DNA of 38,420 nt. Source: Palsa-459 sp035937595. GTDB taxonomy: Bacteria > Actinomycetota > Acidimicrobiia > Acidimicrobiales > RAAP-2. How positions within the stretch are numbered: the stretch's first letter is position 1; the number at the start of each line of letters is the position of its first letter. The notes beneath the pieces were generated by a model, which did not search any database, was not told where the DNA came from, and saw only the letters and a program-made list of their open reading frames with translations. The position numbers and the translations under genes were made by a program. Below are positions 32,457 to 38,420 of the stretch, piece after piece. Location of the stretch: NCBI GenBank assembly GCA_035937595.1, contig DASZHS010000006.1:1-38420 (forward strand). Reading direction: 5' to 3'.

Positions 32457-33923
32457 GTGCGCAGGACCGTGTGGGGTGGTGTCGCGGCTCTGGTCGTCAT
32501 GGCCGCCTGCACCGGCGTGCTGTTCGCGGTTCGGCCGCACCTCGCGGTCGCCACCGCTGCCCTCGTGCTGGTCGTGCCGGTGCTCGTCGGCGTGTCGGTC
32601 GGTGGTTTCACCGCCGGCGTGCTGTCCGCCGCGGTCGGCTTCGTCGTCTTCGACTGGTTCTTCGTCCCGCCGTTCGGCACGCTGTCGGTCGGGCGGGCCG
32701 AGGACTGGGTTGCGCTCGTCGTGTACCTCGCCGTGGTGCTCGTCGTGACCAGGGTGGTCGCCATCCAGCAGGACGCGCGCAGGACCGCCGCAGCACGCGA
32801 GGCCGCCGTACGCGGCCTGAACGTGCTCTCCGAGCACCTGATCGGGGAACGACCGCTCGCCGAGCTGCTCGCGCTCGTGGCCCGGACGGTCGACGAGACG
32901 TTCGCCACGAGATGGGTGGCCGTCCTGCTGCCGGTCGACGGCGCCCTCACGATCGCTGCCACCGCGGGCGAGACGCTGCGCCCCGAGGAGCGCGACCTCG
33001 CCCTCGGCTCGGCCGGCGCGACCCAGGCGATGACGCTCGTCGGCGCGGAGGGCGACGTGAGCCGCATCGCGCTCATGGTGCTGCAGCGGCCCGTCGGACA
33101 GCTCGTGGTGGCGGGCGCCTCGCTCGACGCGTTCAGTCGTGAGCTGCTCGGGACGTTCGCCAACCAGGCCGCCCTCGCCATCGAGCGGAGCCGGCTCCGC
33201 GAGCAGGTGCTGCGCACGGAGCTGCTGGAGGAGGTCGACCGATGGCGCGGCGCGCTGGTCGGCGCCGTCTCCCATGACCTGCGCACCCCGCTCGCCTCGA
33301 TCAAGGCCGCCGTGACCACGCTGAGCGACGCCCCACCCGCGCTCTCGGCCAGCGACCAGCGTGAGCTGCTCGACACGATCGAGAACCAGTGCGACCACCT
33401 CACGCGACTCGTCGCCAACCTGCTCGACATGGCACGCCTCGAGGCGGGCTCGCTCACGTTGCGCCGAGAGCCGCACGCAATGCGCGAGATCGTCGACGCG
33501 TCCCTGGCCGCGGCGGGTGCCGCGATGGGCGACCACCGCCTCGACGTCCGCGTCGACGACGCGCTGCCGCTCGTCGACGTCGACCTCGTGCTGATCACCC
33601 AGGTCGTGGCGAACCTCCTCACGAACGCCGCCCAGCACTCACCGGACGGATCCACGATCTCGATCGAAGCCCGCGAGGTGGGCCACGAGGTGGTGATCGG
33701 CGTCGCCGACCAGGGCGCGGGCGTCAAGGCGGAGGACCGCGAGCGGATCTTCCACATGCTCGACCGCCAGGCGGGCAGCGGCCGTGCGGGGCTCGGGCTC
33801 GCGATCTCGACCGCCTTCGTCGAGGCGCACGGGCACCGCCTCACGGTCACCGACGCGCCGGGCGGCGGCGCGTCCTTCACGTTCCGCGTGTCCGTGGCCG
33901 ATCTCGACGAGGTGGCGGGGTGA
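32457..33923 (+). CDS. KdpD kinase half: DUF4118 membrane domain, GAF and histidine kinase
   Basis: 488 residues from GTG 32457, with GGGAGG nine bases upstream. Four closely packed membrane helices (about 4-100, including FDWFFVPPFGTLSV, a DUF4118 hallmark) lead to a GAF-like domain (about 115-250). The HisKA box follows (SHDLRTPLASIKAA, H273), then the ATPase domain with NLLTNAAQHSP, GVADQGAGV and GLGLAISTAFVEAHG. This is exactly the C-terminal half of KdpD, lacking the sensory half encoded on the other strand. Its stop overlaps the kdpE start (GTGA), so kinase and regulator are coupled. Confidence 0.92.
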   Translation: MRRTVWGGVAALVVMAACTGVLFAVRPHLAVATAALVLVVPVLVGVSVGGFTAGVLSAAVGFVVFDWFFVPPFGTLSVGRAEDWVALVVYLAVVLVVTRVVAIQQDARRTAAAREAAVRGLNVLSEHLIGERPLAELLALVARTVDETFATRWVAVLLPVDGALTIAATAGETLRPEERDLALGSAGATQAMTLVGAEGDVSRIALMVLQRPVGQLVVAGASLDAFSRELLGTFANQAALAIERSRLREQVLRTELLEEVDRWRGALVGAVSHDLRTPLASIKAAVTTLSDAPPALSASDQRELLDTIENQCDHLTRLVANLLDMARLEAGSLTLRREPHAMREIVDASLAAAGAAMGDHRLDVRVDDALPLVDVDLVLITQVVANLLTNAAQHSPDGSTISIEAREVGHEVVIGVADQGAGVKAEDRERIFHMLDRQAGSGRAGLGLAISTAFVEAHGHRLTVTDAPGGGASFTFRVSVADLDEVAG

Positions 33924-34627
33924 CCGCGGAGCGGATCCTCATCGTCGACGACGATCGTGCCCTGCTGCGCGCGCTCACGATCGGGCTGGCCGCCCGCGGC
34001 TACGACGTGGTGACCGCGCGCACCGGCGCCGACGGCGTCGTCCAGGCGTCGCTCGCCCAGCCGACGCTCATCGTCCTCGACCTGTCCCTGCCCGACCTCG
34101 ACGGCGTCGAGGTGTGCGGCCGCATCCGGGCGTTCAGCGACGTGCCGATCCTGGTGCTCTCCGCCCTCGGGAGCGAGGAGCGCAAGGTCGAGGCGCTCGA
34201 CCGGGGCGCGGACGACTTCGTGACCAAGCCCTTCGGGATGGCCGAGCTCGAGGCCCGCCTGCGGGTGCTCCGCCGACGCACGAGGGCGAACGGCCAGGCC
34301 CCGCAGCCCGAGATCCGCGTGGGGCCGCTCACCTGTGACCTCGTCCACCGCATGGCGACGCTGGACGGCGTTCCGCTCCGGCTGACGGCCAAGGAGTTCG
34401 ACCTCCTCGCCTTCCTCGCCCGACACGCCGACAAGGTGTGCACCCATCAGATGATCCTGCGGGAGGTGTGGGGGGCGACGTACTCGTCCGAGGCCCAGTA
34501 CCTCCGCGTGTACGCCCATCGTCTCCGGCGCAAGCTCGGCGACCACGCCGCGATGCTCGTGACCCACGCCGGCATCGGCTACGAGCTCGCGACCCCGCCC
34601 GCCGTCGGCGGCTCGACGAGCTCGTAG
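33920..34627 (+). CDS. kdpE: KdpE response regulator
   Basis: 235 residues from GTG 33920, overlapping the kinase stop. The receiver domain has the acidic pair in VDDDR (near residue 11), phospho-acceptor D54 (IVLDLSLPDLDG) and the switch Lys in FVTKPF. The C-terminal winged helix (about 130-225) has the OmpR-type TAKEFDLLAFLARH, LREVWG and LRVYAHRLRRKLGD segments. Position next to the KdpD halves and kdpABC supports KdpE, the activator of the high-affinity potassium pump. The 3' end overlaps the convergent OB-fold gene by 49 bases. Confidence 0.93.
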   Translation: MTAERILIVDDDRALLRALTIGLAARGYDVVTARTGADGVVQASLAQPTLIVLDLSLPDLDGVEVCGRIRAFSDVPILVLSALGSEERKVEALDRGADDFVTKPFGMAELEARLRVLRRRTRANGQAPQPEIRVGPLTCDLVHRMATLDGVPLRLTAKEFDLLAFLARHADKVCTHQMILREVWGATYSSEAQYLRVYAHRLRRKLGDHAAMLVTHAGIGYELATPPAVGGSTSS

Positions 34628-34932
34628 GCGGGGTTGCACACGCACTCGCGGCCGAGGTGCAAGGTGACCCGCCCCGCGACGCGCACGTGGCGGCCGGGCT
34701 CGATCCCCGGGATCGAGCGGTGCCCGAAGAACCGGCAGCACAGCCTGGCCGTCCCGTCATCCACGATGACGTCGACGTAGCGGATCGGGCGCTCGACGGG
34801 CTCGATCGAGCGCACGGTGGCCACGACGTCCACGCGGCGACGCCGCAGCGCCCGCTTGATCTCGCCGGCGACCGGGTTGTCGAGGTCGCCGAGGTGGACG
34901 GACGGGTCGCCCGCGCCGAAGACGGACGTCAC
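34579..34932 (-). CDS. OB-fold protein linked to potassium transport genes
   Basis: 117 residues from GTG 34932, 33 bases after the kdpC stop. The central part (about 33-110) has OB-fold strands: VDVVATVRSIEPV, YVDVIVDDGTARLCCRFFG, GRHVRVAGRVTLH and CVCNPAYEL. The IPGIEPG turn is typical of a group of actinomycete OB-fold proteins that, from memory, often lie beside Trk/Ceo potassium uptake genes. Here it sits in the kdp operon instead. Nucleic-acid or ligand binding is possible. Its 3' end runs 49 bases into the end of kdpE on the other strand. Function unknown. Confidence 0.75.
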   Translation of the reverse strand: MTSVFGAGDPSVHLGDLDNPVAGEIKRALRRRRVDVVATVRSIEPVERPIRYVDVIVDDGTARLCCRFFGHRSIPGIEPGRHVRVAGRVTLHLGRECVCNPAYELVEPPTAGGVASS

Positions 34933-34965
34933 GGGGTCCGCCGGCGAGAAGGGTGCGTCACGTCG

Positions 34966-35550
34966 TCAGGGGCGGAGCGCGGCGAGCGCCTCGTTCAGCT
35001 GGAGCACGTTGACGTAGGGCGAGCCGAGGAACCCGAGCTGGAAGCCGACCGTGTGGGCGATGACGAGGGTGCGCAGCACGGACGGCGAGAGGTGCCGCGC
35101 CTTCGCGACCATCGGGATCTGGACCAGGGCGTCCAGCTGGGAGATGTCCGGGTCCAGCCCGGAGGCCGAGGTGGTGACGAGGTCGGGCGTCGGGTTCACC
35201 CCGACCTCGTGCCACTCGGCGACGAGGGCGCCGACGTCGGTGACGAGGACCTTGGACTTGGGCCCGAGGTTCGCCGCCCCTGACGCGCCCGAGGCACAGG
35301 CGTTGCCGGGCCGGCACAGCTCGAGGGGGTTGTCGGCGTCCGGGCGGCCGTTGAACCACATCGGGTTGATGGAGGTGCCGTCGTTCCAGGGCTGGCCGAT
35401 GAGCGTCGAGCCGTTGGCCGTGATCGAGCCGTTGGCCTGGGCGTGGAACGCGGCCTGGGAGAGCGCCCAGCCGGCGGCGTTGTAGCCCACCCCGCAGATC
35501 ACGAGCAGCACGACCGTGAGGACGACGGATCGGTAGAGGTGGGTGGTCAT
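34966..35550 (-). CDS. kdpC: Potassium-transporting ATPase subunit KdpC
   Basis: 194 residues from ATG 35550, which shares one base with the kdpB stop. One N-terminal membrane helix (about 8-28) is followed by the KdpC outer domain. That domain has GSTLIGQPW, WFNGRP, SASGLDPDIS, QIPMVAKAR and the C-terminal LNVLQLNEAL-type end. KdpC stabilises the KdpA-KdpB complex and raises affinity for ATP. The length is close to the usual 190-200. Confidence 0.95.
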   Translation of the reverse strand: MTTHLYRSVVLTVVLLVICGVGYNAAGWALSQAAFHAQANGSITANGSTLIGQPWNDGTSINPMWFNGRPDADNPLELCRPGNACASGASGAANLGPKSKVLVTDVGALVAEWHEVGVNPTPDLVTTSASGLDPDISQLDALVQIPMVAKARHLSPSVLRTLVIAHTVGFQLGFLGSPYVNVLQLNEALAALRP

Positions 35551-37619
35551 CAGTACGCCCCCAGCGCGGTGAGCACGAGGTCGATCAGCTTGATGAAGAC
35601 GAAGGGCGCGATGATCCCGCCGACCCCGTAGATCCAGACGTTGCGGCGCAGGATCTGCGCCGAGGACGACGGGCGGAACCGGACCCCGCGGAGCGCGAGC
35701 GGGATGAGGGCGACGATCACGAGGGCGTTGAAGATGACCGCGGACAGCACCGCGGACTCCGGGGTGTGCAGCTTCATGACGTTGAGCGTGTTGAGCGACG
35801 GGTAGGTCGCCACGAACAGCGCGGGGATGATCGCGAAGTACTTCGCCACGTCGTTCGCGATCGAGAACGTCGTGAGCGCGCCTCTCGTGATGAGGAGCTG
35901 CTTGCCGATCTCGACGACGTCGATCAGCTTCGTTGGGTTGGAGTCGAGGTCGACCATGTTCCCCGCCTCCTTGGCCGCCGTCGTGCCGGAGTTCATCGCC
36001 ACGCCGACGTCGGCCTGCGCGAGCGCCGGGGCGTCGTTCGTGCCGTCCCCGGTCATCGCGACGAGCTTGCCGCCCTCCTGCTCTTGGCGGATGAGGCGCA
36101 TCTTCGTCTCCGGCGTGGCCTCGGCGAGGAAGTCGTCGACCCCAGCCTCCTGGGCGATCGCCGCGGCGGTGAGCGGGTTGTCGCCGGTGATCATGACCGT
36201 GCGGATCCCCATCGCCCGCATCTCTGCGAACCGCTCGGCGATGCCCTGCTTCACGATGTCCTTGAGCTCCACGACGCCGACGATGTCGGTGCCGTCCGAG
36301 ACGACGAGCGGCGTGGACCCGGACCGCGCGATCGTGTCCACCTTCTCCTCGAGGTCCCCGGGGATGGTGCCTCCGAGCCCCTCCACCCAGCTGCGTACGG
36401 AGTCCGCCGCCCCCTTTCGGATCTGCCGGGTGCCCATGTCGAGGCCGGACATCCTGGTCGTGGCGGTGAACGGCACGAAGGTGTGCTCGGGGCCGAGGTC
36501 GCGCTCGCGGATGTTGAACTGCTCCTTGGCGAGCACGACGATGGAGCGACCCTCCGGCGTCTCGTCGGCGAGGGAGGCGAGCTGGGCGACGTCGGCAACC
36601 TCGAGCTCGGTGTGCGCGCCGACCGGGAGGAACCTCGACGCCATCCGGTTCCCGAGGGTGATCGTCCCGGTCTTGTCGAGCAGGAGCGTCTGGACGTCGC
36701 CGGCCGCCTCGACGGCCCGACCGCTCATGGCGAGGACGTTGCGCTGGACGAGCCGGTCCATGCCCGCGATGCCGATCGCGCTCAGGAGCGCCCCGATCGT
36801 GGTCGGGATGAGGCAGACCAGGAGCGAGACGAGGATCACGACGCTGACGGTCGTGCCGGCGAACCCCGCGAAGGGCTGCAGCACGACGACGACCGGGAGG
36901 AAGACGATCGTGAGCACGGCGAGCAGGATCGTGAGGGCGATCTCGTTCGGCGTCTTCTGGCGGTCCGCCCCCTCGACGAGGGCGATCATCCGGTCGAGGA
37001 ACGTCTCGCCGCGCTCGGCGGTGATCTCGACGACGATGCGGTCGGAGAGCACCAACGTCCCGCCCGTGACCGCTGAGCGGTCCCCGCCGGACTCGCGGAT
37101 CACCGGTGCGGACTCCCCGGTGATCGCCGACTCGTCGACCGATGCGACGCCCTCGCGGATCTCGCCGTCGGACGGGATCAGGTCACCGGCCTCGCAGACG
37201 ACGAGATCGCCCTTGCGCAGCTCGGCGGCGGGGATCGTCGTCTCGGTGCCGTCAGGGTTGAGCCGTCGCGCGGCGGTCTCGGTCCGCAGCCGACGCAAGG
37301 AGTCGGCCTGCGCCTTGCCGCGGCCCTCGGCCATCGCCTCGGCGAAGTTGGCGAACAGGACCGTGAGCGCGAGCCAGATCGTGATGGAGATCGTGAAGAC
37401 GCTCGTCTGGCTGACCGCGTAGCAGGCGCACACGATCGTGCCGACGTAGACGACGAACATCACCGGGTTCTTGATCTGGGTGCGGGGGTCGAGCTTCTTG
37501 CACGAGTCGAGCAGTGCCTGGCGCAGGATCGGGCCGTCGAGGAGGCCGCGACGCTCGGCGACGCCGTGGGGGCGCACTGGGACCGGAGGGACGGATGAGA
37601 CGGTTGCGGTCGTGGTCAT
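35550..37619 (-). CDS. kdpB: Potassium-transporting ATPase ATP-binding subunit KdpB
   Basis: 689 residues from ATG 37619, which follows the kdpA stop with no spacing. It is a P-type ATPase: actuator motif TGESAPV, phosphorylation motif DKTGT (D315), MTGDGTNDAPALAQADVGVA hinge, and the N-terminal helix pair with NPVMFVVYVG. Five to seven membrane helices match KdpB. It hydrolyses ATP to drive K+ entry through KdpA. Length and motifs are complete, with nothing missing. Confidence 0.97.
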   Translation of the reverse strand: MTTTATVSSVPPVPVRPHGVAERRGLLDGPILRQALLDSCKKLDPRTQIKNPVMFVVYVGTIVCACYAVSQTSVFTISITIWLALTVLFANFAEAMAEGRGKAQADSLRRLRTETAARRLNPDGTETTIPAAELRKGDLVVCEAGDLIPSDGEIREGVASVDESAITGESAPVIRESGGDRSAVTGGTLVLSDRIVVEITAERGETFLDRMIALVEGADRQKTPNEIALTILLAVLTIVFLPVVVVLQPFAGFAGTTVSVVILVSLLVCLIPTTIGALLSAIGIAGMDRLVQRNVLAMSGRAVEAAGDVQTLLLDKTGTITLGNRMASRFLPVGAHTELEVADVAQLASLADETPEGRSIVVLAKEQFNIRERDLGPEHTFVPFTATTRMSGLDMGTRQIRKGAADSVRSWVEGLGGTIPGDLEEKVDTIARSGSTPLVVSDGTDIVGVVELKDIVKQGIAERFAEMRAMGIRTVMITGDNPLTAAAIAQEAGVDDFLAEATPETKMRLIRQEQEGGKLVAMTGDGTNDAPALAQADVGVAMNSGTTAAKEAGNMVDLDSNPTKLIDVVEIGKQLLITRGALTTFSIANDVAKYFAIIPALFVATYPSLNTLNVMKLHTPESAVLSAVIFNALVIVALIPLALRGVRFRPSSSAQILRRNVWIYGVGGIIAPFVFIKLIDLVLTALGAY

Positions 37620-38420
37620 CTACCAGAACCTTCCGTGACTGAGCTGCTCGACGACCGGTCCGAGTGCGACTGCCGGGAAGAACGTGAGACCACCGACGAT
37701 CACGACCACGCCGAGCAGGAGACCCACGAACATGCCGTTGTCCGTACGGAACGTGCCGAGGCCGGCGGGAACGACCTGCTTGTTCGCGAGCGACCCCGCG
37801 AGCGCGAGCGCGGGGATCGCCACACCGAAGCGTCCGAGGAGCATCGCCACGCCGCCCATCACGTTGTAGAAGTCGGTGTTGCCCGAGAGGCCACCGAACG
37901 CCGAGCCGTTGTTGTTGCCCTGTGAGGTGAAGGCGTAGAGGATCTCGGTGAAGCCGTGGGGCCCCGCGTTGAGCGCCGCGACCTTGCCGGCATGGACCGA
38001 CACCGCGATGCCCGTGATGACGAGCACGGTGATGGGCATGACGAGGATGCCGATGCCGGCCAGCTGCACCTCGCGCTTCTGGATCTTCTTGCCCAGGTAC
38101 TCGGGCGTCCGGCCGATCATGAGGCCGCCGATGAACACGGCGATGATCGCCATCAGCAGGATCGTGTACATGCCCGACCCCACGCCGCCGGGGCTCACCT
38201 CACCGAGCATCATCCCGGTGAGGAGCGCGAAGCCGCCCATGGGGTTGAACGAGTCGTAGGCCGAGTTCGCCGATCCCGTCGACGTCATCGTCGACGAGAC
38301 GCCGAACAGCGCCGAGTTCGCGGCGCCGAAGCGGACCTCCTTGCCCTCCATGTTGCCCATCGGCTGGGTGATGACGCCGCCGCGCGTGACGGCGGGGTTG
38401 CCCTGGTGCTCGGCGCCGGC
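37620..38420 (-). CDS. kdpA: Potassium-binding channel subunit KdpA (C-terminal part; 5' end outside window)
   Basis: The frame runs from the right edge to the TAG at 37620-37622, giving 266 residues. GNPAVTRGGVITQPMGNMEG and KEVRFGAANSALFGV, then NPMGGFALLTGMMLGEVSPG and QGNNNGSAFGGLSGNTDFYN, are KdpA pore-loop regions. About 300 N-terminal residues are missing from the window. The kdp promoter and any kdpF would lie beyond the right edge. KdpA binds and passes K+ in the Kdp complex. Confidence 0.95.
   Translation of the reverse strand, partial: AGAEHQGNPAVTRGGVITQPMGNMEGKEVRFGAANSALFGVSSTMTSTGSANSAYDSFNPMGGFALLTGMMLGEVSPGGVGSGMYTILLMAIIAVFIGGLMIGRTPEYLGKKIQKREVQLAGIGILVMPITVLVITGIAVSVHAGKVAALNAGPHGFTEILYAFTSQGNNNGSAFGGLSGNTDFYNVMGGVAMLLGRFGVAIPALALAGSLANKQVVPAGLGTFRTDNGMFVGLLLGVVVIVGGLTFFPAVALGPVVEQLSHGRFW

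Noticed and set aside
32372..34741. A 789-codon minus-strand frame over the kinase and kdpE genes
   Set aside because: The opposite strand encodes unmistakable histidine kinase and response regulator domains.

Overview
The window is about 38 kb of very GC-rich DNA with strong GC preference at third codon positions and frequent GTG and TTG starts. A WhiB regulator, an F420-type LLM oxidoreductase, an LCP cell-wall ligase with a LytR_C domain, LGFP repeats and frequent 1-4 bp start/stop overlaps point to an actinomycete (Actinomycetota). Acidimicrobiia is my guess, but nothing here proves a class. No rRNA, tRNA, CRISPR array, insertion sequence or phage gene was recognised, so this looks like chromosomal backbone with lineage-specific islands.

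Layout. (1) 1-5754: the tail of one secreted repeat protein, then a 1714-residue secreted protein with two nucleoside-hydrolase-like domains separated and followed by twelve cysteine-paired Ig-like repeats. (2) 5822-7120: a six-helix membrane protein, a small zinc-ribbon-like protein and tatA. (3) 7134-13240, minus strand: a tightly coupled run of up to eight genes. In order of transcription they are a 31-residue ORF, a CcdA/DsbD-type membrane protein, a MauD-like thioredoxin protein, a 160-residue unknown, a Tat-exported MauA-like cysteine-rich domain fused to six LGFP repeats, a MauE-like membrane protein, a small repeat-bearing membrane peptide and a flavin amine oxidase. (4) 13348-18257, minus strand: an unknown protein, an SDR, a small dimeric-barrel protein, a small membrane protein and a large FtsX-type permease. 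(5) 18428-22821, plus strand: a D-aminoacylase-type amidohydrolase, a ferritin-like protein, WhiB, a short MscS-type channel and an LLM oxidoreductase. (6) 22949-27124: an ECF-type sigma factor, a membrane-anchored partner and a secreted alpha/beta hydrolase. (7) 27167-31191: a frameshifted MDR oxidoreductase, small barrel and VOC proteins, LCP and a GNAT acetyltransferase. (8) 31221-38420: a rearranged kdp potassium locus.

Two regions stand out. The 7-13 kb operon looks like a methylamine-dehydrogenase small-subunit maturation pathway (MauE, MauD and a CcdA-like electron donor). It appears to serve a different exported substrate: a MauA-like domain that keeps most of the cysteine spacing and one candidate quinone tryptophan, but has Asn where I place the second tryptophan. 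No heavy chain (MauB) or MauG is visible. A tatA gene lies convergent to its 3' end.

In the kdp locus KdpD is split into two proteins encoded on opposite strands from a shared 84-bp start region. One is the cytoplasmic KdpD/USP sensory half (minus strand). The other is the membrane DUF4118-GAF-histidine-kinase half, coupled to kdpE (plus strand). kdpABC (kdpA cut by the right edge) faces kdpE, with an OB-fold gene between them.
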